Source: Actinomadura meyerae
GTDB taxonomy: Bacteria > Actinomycetota > Actinomycetes > Streptosporangiales > Streptosporangiaceae
NCBI RefSeq assembly: GCF_900188445.1
Contig: NZ_FZOR01000018.1
Coordinates: 62,001-126,000 of the forward strand
Length of the DNA: 64,000 nucleotides
Reading direction: 5' to 3'
Shown here: positions 37,100 to 44,940 of the stretch, piece by piece
Position numbering within the stretch: the stretch's first letter is position 1
How the letters are laid out: every line of letters starts with the position of its first letter
Made by a program: the position numbers and the translations under genes
The notes under the pieces: generated by a model
Seen by the model: the letters and a program-made list of their open reading frames with translations, nothing else
Database searches by the model: none
What the model was told of the DNA's origin: nothing

Positions 37100-37962
37100 C
37101 CGCGGGACGGCGGCGCATGACCGCAGGACAGCCGCGCATGACCGCGGACCGGCGGCACACGACCGCGGGAACGGCGGAGGCGGCGGACCGGCCCCGGCGG
37201 CGCGGCGTGTGGATCGCGCTGGCGGCCGCGACCGCGCTGGTCGTGGTGGCGCCCGCCCTGCTCGCGGCGCTCGGGCGCGCCGTCCGGCAGACCTCGGCGT
37301 CCGTCACCCCCTACCACCACGTGATCAGGGAGCTGCGCCTCGACATGGACGGCGCCGCCGTCTCCGTCGGCCCGGGCCCGGACGGCGAGGCCCGCGTCTA
37401 CAAGACGCTCCGCTGGAGCCTGGACAGGCCCGGCGTCACCGAGACGCTCGTCGACGACGTGCTGTTCGTGACCTTCCGCTGCGGCGGGACGGACGTCCTC
37501 GGCGGCTGCGGCGCCGACATCGACGTCCAGGTCCCGGCGGGGACGCGCGTGTCGGCCGTGTCGGGGTCCGGGGAGATCACCGTGCGGGGCCTGACCGGCG
37601 ACCTCGACCTGCGCACCGGGTCCGGCGAGATCAGCGTCGCCGGGGCGCGCGGCCGGCTGCGGCTGCTGGCGCGGTCCGGCGCGATCACCGGGACGGGGCT
37701 GGCCTCTCCGAAGACCTCGGCGCGGGTGTCGTCGGGCTCCCTGGACCTGCGCTACACCGAGCCGCCGGGCGCCGTCGACGCGTCCGCCGGATCGGGCACG
37801 GCGAAGATCATCGTGCCGCCGGGGTCGCGCTACCGCGTCCGCGCGGCGACGGGCTCCGGCAGCACGCATCTCAACCCCGCCGTCGCCGACGAGGGCGCCG
37901 CGGGATCGATCTCCGTCCGCAGCGGCTCCGGCAGCACCTACCTCGACTACCGCGACGACTAG
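37096..37962 (+). CDS. Membrane-anchored DUF4097-like beta-helix protein
   Basis: The 288-residue product has a cytoplasmic N-terminus, one membrane helix (about 37-58) and an extracytoplasmic repeat domain rich in SGSGEI, GSGTAKI and SGSGSTYLDY units, as in DUF4097/adhesin-like beta-helix proteins. Such proteins often accompany LiaRS-type envelope stress systems and are regulated by them. The first 21 residues are three 7-residue repeats, each starting with Met (MTAGRRR, MTAGQPR, MTADRRH), encoded by 21-base tandem repeats. The true start could therefore be 37096, 37117 or 37138. The overlap favours the first. Confidence 0.82.
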   Translation: MTAGRRRMTAGQPRMTADRRHTTAGTAEAADRPRRRGVWIALAAATALVVVAPALLAALGRAVRQTSASVTPYHHVIRELRLDMDGAAVSVGPGPDGEARVYKTLRWSLDRPGVTETLVDDVLFVTFRCGGTDVLGGCGADIDVQVPAGTRVSAVSGSGEITVRGLTGDLDLRTGSGEISVAGARGRLRLLARSGAITGTGLASPKTSARVSSGSLDLRYTEPPGAVDASAGSGTAKIIVPPGSRYRVRAATGSGSTHLNPAVADEGAAGSISVRSGSGSTYLDYRDD

Positions 37963-38433
37963 TGCGAAGCCCTCCATGCGGGGCGGGACGGGGCGAGCGA
38001 TGTCACACCGGCAGGATTTGCGTCAGTGGTGTGCAGCCGGTTAACTGCTGACATGTCCTCCGTACGCCCGTGCCATGAGCACCGCCCGCCGATGCCGCGG
38101 GCCATGCGGCGTGCGTGCTGCCGACGTACCTGCGGCCGGCGAATGTGTGGACGCTGAGGGCCCCTGCCGTCCCGTGCCTCGCGCCCCGAAGCGAGCCCGT
38201 CCGCACACACCCCCTGAGCCTGCGATGTTCTTCGAACGCCACCTGCTGAGCCACGCCCCGTTCCCGCCTGGCCGCTCCTAGGAACTCTGCCTTCCAGGCG
38301 CCCTCCGGGCGCTCCCGGGCGTCCGCGCATGCCCGCACGCTGTGCCGCGTGCCCGTGCGCTCGCCCGCGTCCGCCCGCCGTCCCGCCGACCGCCGCCGCT
38401 CGCCGGCGCCCGTGCCCGCATGGATGTTTTCCT
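37963..38433. other. 471-bp gap upstream of metN, no supported gene
   Basis: Several overlapping frames exist but none has a domain or matches the local codon pattern convincingly. GTCAG...GCAG...CTGCTGAC can form a bulged hairpin at about 38021-38051. The region is suitably placed for a regulatory leader of the methionine importer. I could not find the GGCAACC core or other invariant parts of SAM-I/IV or SAM-II riboswitches. No clear promoter was found. Confidence 0.4.
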
Positions 38434-39432
38434 GTGATCCAGATCGAGAAACTTCGGAAGAGCTACCGCGACCGCGGCCGCGAGGTGATCGCCGTCGACG
38501 GGGTCGATCTGACCGTCGCCGAGGGCGAGGTCTTCGGCGTGCTCGGCCGCAGCGGCGCCGGCAAGAGCACCCTGCTGCGCTGCGTCAACCTGCTGGAGCG
38601 CCCCGACGAGGGCCGCGTCGTGGTGGGCGGGCAGGACCTGCTCGCGCTGCGCGGCGCGGCCCTGCGCCGGGCCCGCCAGGGCATCGGCATGATCCACCAG
38701 CACTTCGGCCTGCTCGGCAGCCGGACCGTCGCCGGGAACGTCGCGTTCCCGCTGGAGGTCATGGGCGTCCCGCGCGCCGAGCGGGCGCGGCGCGTCGCCG
38801 AGCTGCTGGACCTCGTCGGCCTCACCGAGCACGCGAAGGCGTACCCGGCGCAGATCTCCGGCGGGCAGAAGCAGCGCGTCGGCATCGCCCGCGCCCTCGC
38901 CGGCCGCCCCAAGGTGCTGCTGTCGGACGAGGCGACGTCCGCGCTCGACCCGGAGACCACCGCGTCCATCCTGGAGCTGCTGCGCGACCTCAACCGGCGG
39001 CTCGGCCTCACCGTCCTGCTCATCACCCATGAGATGGAAGTGGTGAAGCGCATCTGCGACTCGGCCGCCGTCATGCGGGACGGCCGGATCACCGAGTCGG
39101 GGCCGGTCACCCGGCTGCTCGCCCGGCCCGGCTCGGAGCTGGCCCGGGACCTGTTCCCGCTGCCGCCGGCCGAGCCCCGCGCCGGCCGGACGCTCATCGA
39201 GGTCACCTTCACCGGCGGCGCCACCGACGAGCCGTTCGTGTCGGCGCTCGCCCGCAAGTACTCGCTGGACGTGAACATCCTCGGCGGCGCCGTCGAGACC
39301 GTCGGCGGCGAGCGGGTCGGCCGCCTCCAGCTCGAACTGCCGGGCGACCCGGAGGCGAACGCCGCCCAGCTGGCGTTCCTGCGCGAGTCCGGCCTGACCG
39401 TCGACGTCAAGAACCGGGAGGACGCCCGATGA
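38434..39432 (+). CDS. metN: Methionine ABC importer ATP-binding protein MetN
   Basis: The 332-residue ATPase energises methionine uptake with MetI and MetQ. It has Walker A GRSGAGKST, Q-loop MIHQHFGLLGSRTV (a MetN-type signature), ABC signature ISGGQKQRVGIA, Walker B VLLSDEATSALDP and LLITHEMEVV. The C-terminal NIL domain (from about 245, TLIEVTFTGGATDEPF) binds methionine and inhibits transport when the amino acid is plentiful. The GTG at 38434 is used, since the frame upstream is Arg/Pro-rich shadow. It overlaps metI by four bases. Confidence 0.95.
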   Translation: MIQIEKLRKSYRDRGREVIAVDGVDLTVAEGEVFGVLGRSGAGKSTLLRCVNLLERPDEGRVVVGGQDLLALRGAALRRARQGIGMIHQHFGLLGSRTVAGNVAFPLEVMGVPRAERARRVAELLDLVGLTEHAKAYPAQISGGQKQRVGIARALAGRPKVLLSDEATSALDPETTASILELLRDLNRRLGLTVLLITHEMEVVKRICDSAAVMRDGRITESGPVTRLLARPGSELARDLFPLPPAEPRAGRTLIEVTFTGGATDEPFVSALARKYSLDVNILGGAVETVGGERVGRLQLELPGDPEANAAQLAFLRESGLTVDVKNREDAR

Positions 39433-40085
39433 CCTGGGACGAGGTCGCCCCGCTGCTGTGGCCCGCCACCGTGGACACCCTCTACATGACCGGCGTGGCC
39501 ACGCTGTTCACCGTCGTGCTCGGGCTGCCGCTCGGCGTGCTGCTGGTCGTGACCGAGCGCGGCGGGCTGCTGCCCGCGCCGCCCGTCAACCGGGCCCTCG
39601 GCGTCGTCGTCGACATCGGCCGCTCGCTGCCGTTCCTCATCCTGATGGTGGCGATCATCCCGTTCACCCGGCTGGTCGTCGGCACCAGCATCGGCAACGC
39701 CGCCGCGATCGTCCCGCTGACGATCGGCGCCATCCCGTTCTACGCGCGGCTCGTCGAGATCGCGCTGCGCGAGGTCGACCCGGGCGTGCTCGCGGCGGCG
39801 GACGCCATGGGCGCCACCCGCCGCGAGATCGTCGGCAAGGTCCTGCTGCGCGAGGCGCGGCCCGGCCTGGTGTCGGGCCTGACCGTCACCGTCATCGCGC
39901 TGATCGGCTACACGGCCATGGCCGGGACGGTCGGCGGCGGCGGCCTCGGCAACCTCGCCGTCGTCTACGGCTACGAGCGCTTCGAGACCAAGGTCATGGT
40001 CGGCACCGTGGCGCTGCTCGTCGTCCTGGTCCTGCTCATCCAGGCCGCGGGGGACCTCGTCGCCCGCCGCCTGACCCACCGCTAA
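39429..40085 (+). CDS. metI: Methionine ABC importer permease MetI
   Basis: The 218-residue permease has five membrane segments and the MetI motif around IVPLTIGAIPFYARLVEIALREVDPGV (from residue about 95), which contains the EAA-type loop (ADAMGATRREIVGKVLL) contacting MetN. The ATG at 39429 overlaps metN as ATGA. Length is typical of the family. It works as a homodimer in the inner membrane. Confidence 0.95.
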   Translation: MTWDEVAPLLWPATVDTLYMTGVATLFTVVLGLPLGVLLVVTERGGLLPAPPVNRALGVVVDIGRSLPFLILMVAIIPFTRLVVGTSIGNAAAIVPLTIGAIPFYARLVEIALREVDPGVLAAADAMGATRREIVGKVLLREARPGLVSGLTVTVIALIGYTAMAGTVGGGGLGNLAVVYGYERFETKVMVGTVALLVVLVLLIQAAGDLVARRLTHR

Positions 40086-40105
40086 CCCACAGAAAGGCAC
40101 TTGTC

Positions 40106-40921
40106 GTGCTTCGCAAGCTCACCGTCGCCCTGGCCTCCGTCGGTCTCCTCGTGGGCCTGACCGCCTGCGGCTCCTCGGAGGCGTCGGACGATCCGGACGC
40201 CCCGCTGAAGGTCGCGGTCAACCCCGTCCCGCACGGCGACATCCTGACCTACGTCAAGGACAATCTGGCCGAGAAGGCCGGGCTCAAGATCGAGATCGTG
40301 GAGTTCAGCGACTACCAGCAGCCGAACACCGCGCTGAAGGAGAAGCAGGTCACGGCGAACTACTTCCAGCACGTCCCGTTCATGCGGGAGTTCGAGAAGC
40401 AGTCGGGGACGAAGCTGGCGTTCGTCGCCCCCGTCCACCTGGAGCCGCTCGGCGTCTACTCCAAGAAGGTGAAGAACCTCCAGGACGTCGCGCAGGGCGC
40501 CGAGGTCGCCGTGCCGAACGACCCGGCGAACGAGGGGCGCGCGCTGAAGCTGCTCGCCGACAACGGCCTGATCACCCTCAAGCCGGACGCGCCGACGACC
40601 GCGACCCCGCGCGACATCGCGACCAACCCCAAGAACCTGAAGTTCACGCCGGTCAAGGCCGCGCAGCTGCCCCGGTCGCTGGACGACGTGGCCCTGTCGG
40701 TCATCAACGGCAACTACGCCATCGAGGCCGGGCTGTCGCCGGCCGAGGACGCGCTCGCCGCCGAGAAGGCCGAGGGCAACCCCTACGCCAACGGCGTCGT
40801 CACGCTGCCGGAGAACAAGGACGACGCGCGCGTGAAGAAGCTCGTCCAGCTGCTCCAGGGCCCCGAGGTCAAGAAGTTCGTCGAGGACAAGTACAAGGGG
40901 TCGGTGCTGATCGCCTCCTGA
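40106..40921 (+). CDS. metQ: Methionine-binding lipoprotein MetQ
   Basis: The 271-residue solute-binding protein has a lipoprotein signal with lipobox LTAC and lipidated Cys21. The mature part matches NLPA/MetQ: KVAVNPVPHGDIL, FSDYQQPNTAL, ANYFQHVPFM, VPNDPANEGRAL and VINGNYAIEAGL. It delivers methionine (often D- and L-forms) to MetNI. The GTG at 40106 follows AAAGG. It closes the metNIQ operon and is followed by strong inverted repeats. Confidence 0.95.
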   Translation: MLRKLTVALASVGLLVGLTACGSSEASDDPDAPLKVAVNPVPHGDILTYVKDNLAEKAGLKIEIVEFSDYQQPNTALKEKQVTANYFQHVPFMREFEKQSGTKLAFVAPVHLEPLGVYSKKVKNLQDVAQGAEVAVPNDPANEGRALKLLADNGLITLKPDAPTTATPRDIATNPKNLKFTPVKAAQLPRSLDDVALSVINGNYAIEAGLSPAEDALAAEKAEGNPYANGVVTLPENKDDARVKKLVQLLQGPEVKKFVEDKYKGSVLIAS

Positions 40922-40954
40922 CGCCGATGACGGGCCCCGGGGAGGGCCTCGGCA

Positions 40955-41066
40955 GGCCCCGGCGGAGGGGCGGCCCGCGTGACGGGACGCCCTCCGCCGG
41001 TCGGGACGCCCTCCGCCGGGGCCCTTGCCGGAAACCACGCGGTTTGTCCGCCGGTCCTGATAGGAC
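40955..41066 (+). promoter_or_regulatory. Alternative hairpins and palindrome between metQ and the STM4015 gene
   Basis: GGCCCCGGCGGAGGG (40955-40969) pairs perfectly over 15 bp with 41009-41023. A 17-base direct repeat (GGGACGCCCTCCGCCGG at 40984-41000 and 41003-41019) means the same left arm can pair with either copy, 11 or 15 bp. Further on, GTCCT-GAT-AGGAC is a 13-bp palindrome (41054-41066) with a TAGGAC -10-like core, 29 bases before the next start. The hairpins probably terminate metNIQ, and the palindrome may be an operator for the next operon. Confidence 0.65.
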
Positions 41067-41095
41067 ATGGGCCGACGAACTCGCGAAGGGGACCC

Positions 41096-42058
41096 ATGGG
41101 CGTTTATCAGCACCTTGAGGAGTACGCCGGCCTGCCGGTGGCCACGTTCAACGAGGACACCGCACCCGGCAGGGGGGACGCCGGCGCCGACCCGGTCACC
41201 GGGGAGGAGCTGCCGGCGGCGGCCGAGGCCGCCTGGTACGTCGGGACGTCCTTCGACGAGGAGGGCTTCGCCGGCGTCTTCGCCCGGTTCCTGGAGGCGG
41301 TCGACACCGCCGAGGTCACGGCGCTGATCATCGGCTACTGGGGCGCGTCCTACGACTCCGGCGCCGCCGACCCGGTCGAGCTGCTCACCGGGGCCGCCGC
41401 GTCCTTCCCCAAGCTGCGGGCGCTGTTCCTCGGCGACATCACCGGCGAGGAGTCGGAGATCTCCTGGATCGAGCACTCCGACATCACGCCGCTGTTCACC
41501 GCCTTCCCGGATTTGGAGCGGTTCGAGGTGCGCGGCTCGCAGGACCTCGTCCTCGACCCGATCAGGAGCGACCGGCTCAAGGTGCTCCGGTTCGAGTCGG
41601 GCGGGCTCCCCGCCCGGATCGTCCGGGCCGTGGGGGCGAGCAAGCTGCCGAACCTGGAGCACCTCGACCTGTGGCTCGGCGAGGACAACTACGGCGGCGA
41701 CGCCACGGTCGCCGACCTCGCGCCGCTGCTCGGCGGGGAGCGGCTGCCCGCGCTGCGCCACCTCGGCCTGGAGGACAGCGAGATCCAGGACGAGATCGCC
41801 GCGGCCGTCGCGGGCGCGCCCGTCGTGGCGCGGCTGGAGTCGCTCAGCCTCGCCATGGGCATCCTCACCGACCAGGGCGCCGAGGCGCTGCTCGCCGGCC
41901 AGCCGCTCACCCACCTGCGCAAGCTGGACCTGCACCACCACTTCCTGTCGGACGCGATGGTCGAGCGGGTCCGGGCGGCGCTGCCCGGCGTCGACGTCAA
42001 CCTGGAGGAGCAGGAGAAGCCGGACGGCGACTGGCACTACATCGCGGTGTCGGAATGA
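41096..42058 (+). CDS. STM4015 family leucine-rich-repeat-like protein, copy 1
   Basis: This 320-residue cytoplasmic protein starts at ATG 41096 behind GAAGGGGA. From about residue 95 it is built of irregular LRR/RNI-like units, each with an LxxLxL strand: LRALFLGDI, LERFEVRGS, LKVLRFESG, LEHLDLWLG, LRHLGLEDS, LESLSLAMG and LRKLDLHHH. A conserved DLHHHxLxxxM motif precedes the C-terminus. The N-terminus (LPVATFNED) is shared with the next gene. The family occurs with STM4011-4014 proteins. A likely role is protein-protein or substrate recognition for the radical SAM and ATP-grasp enzymes, which is inference. It is the first gene of the operon. Confidence 0.85.
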   Translation: MGVYQHLEEYAGLPVATFNEDTAPGRGDAGADPVTGEELPAAAEAAWYVGTSFDEEGFAGVFARFLEAVDTAEVTALIIGYWGASYDSGAADPVELLTGAAASFPKLRALFLGDITGEESEISWIEHSDITPLFTAFPDLERFEVRGSQDLVLDPIRSDRLKVLRFESGGLPARIVRAVGASKLPNLEHLDLWLGEDNYGGDATVADLAPLLGGERLPALRHLGLEDSEIQDEIAAAVAGAPVVARLESLSLAMGILTDQGAEALLAGQPLTHLRKLDLHHHFLSDAMVERVRAALPGVDVNLEEQEKPDGDWHYIAVSE

Positions 42059-43035
42059 TCGCGGAGCGCCTCTCGGTATTCGCCGGGCTCCCCGTCCACA
42101 CCTTCGACGGAGCCCCCGACGCCGGCCCGCACCCCGCCGCAGGGGACGTCGCCTGGGGGATCTACCACCACATCCACGACAACGGCGTGTGGGGAGCCGA
42201 GGTCCCCGAGAACTTCGAGCGCTTCCTCCGGGAGGTCGATACCGCGCGGGTCACCCACCTCGTCATCGGCTTCTGGGGGTTCGACTGCGAGCAGTTCGAC
42301 CCCGTGGAGGCGCTGCTGGCCGCCGCAGACCGCCTGCGCCGCCTGCGGGCGCTGTTCCTCGGCGACATCCGCGACTGGGACCTGCACCTCTCGTGGATCA
42401 GGCACACCGACGTCTCGCCGCTGTTCGAGGCGTTCCCGGAGCTGGAGCACTTCGAGGTCCGCGGCTCCGAGGGGCTGCGGTTCGCGCCGCTGGACGGCCC
42501 CGCGGGCGCGCGGCTGCGGACGCTGCGGTTCGAGGCGGCCGCGCTGCCCGACGAGATCATCCGGGCGGTGGCCGAGAGCGACCTGCCGGGGCTGCGCCAC
42601 CTCGACCTGTGGCTGGGCGGCGGCCAGGAGGAGTGGGGCGCCTTCCGCGACGACCTCGCCCCGATCCTCGCGGGGGAGCGGCTGCCCGCGCTGCGCCGCC
42701 TCGGCCTGGAGAACGCCGCCTCCCACGACCGGATCGCCGAGGCCGTGGCGGACGCGCCCGTCGTCGGGCGGCTGGAGTCGCTGAGCCTCGCGCTCGGCAC
42801 GCTCACCGACGCGGGCGCGGAGGCGCTGCTGGCCGGACGGCCGCTCGGCCACCTCGCCGAGCTCGACCTGCACCACCACTACCTCACGGAGGAGATGGGC
42901 GCGCGTGTGCGGGAGGCGCTGCCGGACGTCCGGGTGAACCTGGACGAGCCACAGGGCCGGCCTGAGTGGCTGACCCCCCAGTGGATCGAGATCGGGCTCG
43001 ACATGAGCGGCTCCTACATCGCGGTCGCCGAATGA
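42055..43035 (+). CDS. STM4015 family leucine-rich-repeat-like protein, copy 2
   Basis: This 326-residue paralogue of the preceding protein begins at an ATG overlapping the previous stop (ATGA). The same LRR-like ladder is present (LRALFLGDI, LEHFEVRGS, LRTLRFEAA, LRHLDLWLG, LRRLGLENA, LESLSLALG, LAELDLHHH), with the conserved WIRHTDVSPLFEAFPELE block. It differs in the N-terminal 60 residues (a HHIHDNGVWG motif) and in a C-terminal extension (PEWLTPQWIEIGLDM) absent from copy 1. Tandem duplication followed by divergence suggests that the two proteins recognise different partners or form a heteromer. Confidence 0.85.
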   Translation: MIAERLSVFAGLPVHTFDGAPDAGPHPAAGDVAWGIYHHIHDNGVWGAEVPENFERFLREVDTARVTHLVIGFWGFDCEQFDPVEALLAAADRLRRLRALFLGDIRDWDLHLSWIRHTDVSPLFEAFPELEHFEVRGSEGLRFAPLDGPAGARLRTLRFEAAALPDEIIRAVAESDLPGLRHLDLWLGGGQEEWGAFRDDLAPILAGERLPALRRLGLENAASHDRIAEAVADAPVVGRLESLSLALGTLTDAGAEALLAGRPLGHLAELDLHHHYLTEEMGARVREALPDVRVNLDEPQGRPEWLTPQWIEIGLDMSGSYIAVAE

Positions 43036-44111
43036 CCCTCGTCGTGGTGGGGACGCCCGGCGACCGGCGCCCCGCGCTGTTCGCGGCGGCGTGCCGGTCC
43101 GCCGGGCTGCCCGAGCCCCGCGTCCTGCCCTGGACGGACGTCCTGCGCGGCGCTCCGCTCGGCCTGGCCGCGGGCGACCTGGTGCGCATCGACTCGCCGG
43201 GCGAGGACCGCGACGCCGACGCGCTGCTGCGCGGGCCGGGCGATCCGGCCCGGGTGGGCGGCGGCGCCCGCTGGCACCGGACGTTCACGGCGGCGCTGCG
43301 GCGGCTGTCCGCGGCGGCGTCGGCGGCCGGGGCCCGCCTGCTCGGCGACGTCGGCGAGATCGCGGTCATGTTCGACAAGCGGCGGTCGCACGCCCGGCTG
43401 CTGGCGGCCGGGGTGCCCGTCCCGGCCGCCCTGCCGGACGTCTCCGGCTACGCGGAGCTCCGGTCCCGGATGGACGAGGCGGGGGAGCGGCGCGTGTTCG
43501 CCAAGCCCGCGCACGGCTCGTCCGCGTCCGGGGTGGTCGCGCTGCAGACCGCCCCGCCGGACCGGATCAGGGCCCTGACCTCGGCGTTCATGACGGACGG
43601 CCGGCTCGTCAACGCGCTGCGCGTGCGCACCTACGAGACGGAGGAGCAGGTCGCGGCGCTCATCGACCTGCTCGCGCCGGACGGCCTGCACGTCGAGCGC
43701 TGGCTGCCCAAGGCCACCCTCGACGGCCGCGTGTTCGACCTGCGGGTCGTCGTCATCGGCGGCGAACCCACGCACGCGGTCGTCCGGACGAGCCGGACAC
43801 CGATGACCAACCTGCACCTGGGCGGCGCCAGGGGCGACCTGGGCGCGGTGCAGCGCATGCTCGGAGAGGCCAGATGGCGGCGGGCACTCGACGTGTGCGC
43901 GCGGGCCGCGTCCTGTTTCCCGGGCAGCCCGATGGTCGGCGTCGACATGCTCGTAGGGGCGGGCTTGAGGCGGTTCACCGTCTGCGAGGTGAACGCTTTC
44001 GGCGACCTGCTCCCCGGGCTGACCGGCCTGCCCGGCGGCCCCGCCGAGGGTCTCGACACCTACGCCGCCCAGGTCGCCTTGCTCCCGCACACGGCAGGGT
44101 CCAGGGCATGA
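43032..44111 (+). CDS. STM4014 family ATP-grasp enzyme
   Basis: The 359-residue protein has an ATP-grasp fold: a pre-grasp Rossmann-like N-terminus (MTLVVVGTPGDRRPALF), the first ATP-binding Lys in AVMFDKRRSHARLLAAGVPV (about 111-130), a flexible loop with Lys158 (FAKPAHGSSASGV), a VERWLPKATLDG strand, FDLRVVVIGGEP and the Mg-binding Glu/Asn in CEVNAFGDLLPG. ATP-grasp enzymes join a carboxylate to an amine or thiol through an acyl phosphate, so this is the candidate bond-forming ligase of the pathway. The ATG overlaps the previous stop as ATGA. The substrate is unknown. Confidence 0.85.
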   Translation: MTLVVVGTPGDRRPALFAAACRSAGLPEPRVLPWTDVLRGAPLGLAAGDLVRIDSPGEDRDADALLRGPGDPARVGGGARWHRTFTAALRRLSAAASAAGARLLGDVGEIAVMFDKRRSHARLLAAGVPVPAALPDVSGYAELRSRMDEAGERRVFAKPAHGSSASGVVALQTAPPDRIRALTSAFMTDGRLVNALRVRTYETEEQVAALIDLLAPDGLHVERWLPKATLDGRVFDLRVVVIGGEPTHAVVRTSRTPMTNLHLGGARGDLGAVQRMLGEARWRRALDVCARAASCFPGSPMVGVDMLVGAGLRRFTVCEVNAFGDLLPGLTGLPGGPAEGLDTYAAQVALLPHTAGSRA

Positions 44112-44139
44112 CGGGTACCGGAGCCCAGCGGGGGTGGGC

Positions 44140-44940
44140 ATGCACGACATGAACGCCATCGTCGGCACTCACGACCTGCTTCTGGTGACGCTCGACACGC
44201 TGCGCTACGACGTGGCCGCGGAACTGGCCGCGGCGGGAGAGACGCCCACGCTCACCGGGCTGCTCCCAGGGGGCCGCTGGGAGCGCCGCCACACGCCGGG
44301 CAGCTTCACCTACGCGGCCCATGCCGCGATGCTGGCCGGGTTCATGCCGACCCCCGCGTCCCCTGGGCCGCACCCGCGCCTGTTCGCGGGAGCCTTCCCC
44401 GGCAGCGAGACCACCGCGCCGGACACGTGGACGTTCGACGCCGCCGACCTGCCGTCCGGGCTCGCCGCCGCCGGCTACCACACCGTCTGCGTGGGCGGCG
44501 TCGGGTTCTTCAACAAGCTGACGCCGCTCGGGTCGGCGCTGCCGTCCCTGTTCGCCGAGAGCCACTGGGAACCGGCCTTCGGCGTGACCGACCCCGACGC
44601 CCTGCCCAACCAGATCGACCGCGTCGCCGAGACCATTGCGCGGCTGCCGTCCGACAGGCGTCTGTTCCTGCTGGTGAACGTCGCGTCGCTGCACCAGCCC
44701 AACTGGTTCTACCTGCCCGGCGCCACGCGGGACGACGGCGACACGCGCGCCAGCCACGCCGCCGCCCTTCGCCACGTCGACGCCCACATCGGACGGCTGT
44801 TCGCGCTGATGCGCCGCCCCTGCTTCGTCATCGTCTGCTCCGACCACGGGACCGCCTACGGCGAGGACGGCCACACCGGGCACCGCATCGGCCACGAGGT
44901 CGTCTGGACCGTTCCGTACGGGGAGCTCGTTCTACCGTGA
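44140..44940 (+). CDS. STM4013/SEN3800 family alkaline-phosphatase-fold hydrolase
   Basis: The 266-residue product belongs to the alkaline phosphatase/sulfatase superfamily. Metal ligands expected are Asp19 (LLVTLDTLRYD), a nucleophile in TPGSFTYAAHAAMLAG (Ser55/Thr57), Asp235-His236 (VCSDHGTAYGEDG) and His248 or His252. It has no signal peptide, so it acts in the cytoplasm, unlike most superfamily members. It may remove a phosphate, sulfate or phosphodiester group from the pathway product. ATG 44140 follows a GGGGG; a GTG six bases upstream and an ATG at 44149 are alternatives. It is 28 bases after the ATP-grasp gene. Confidence 0.85.
   Translation: MHDMNAIVGTHDLLLVTLDTLRYDVAAELAAAGETPTLTGLLPGGRWERRHTPGSFTYAAHAAMLAGFMPTPASPGPHPRLFAGAFPGSETTAPDTWTFDAADLPSGLAAAGYHTVCVGGVGFFNKLTPLGSALPSLFAESHWEPAFGVTDPDALPNQIDRVAETIARLPSDRRLFLLVNVASLHQPNWFYLPGATRDDGDTRASHAAALRHVDAHIGRLFALMRRPCFVIVCSDHGTAYGEDGHTGHRIGHEVVWTVPYGELVLP

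Noticed and set aside
37963..38433. SAM riboswitch upstream of metN
   Set aside because: I looked for the GGCAACC/CCGGCAACC core, the pseudoknot partners and a SAM-II pattern. None is present.
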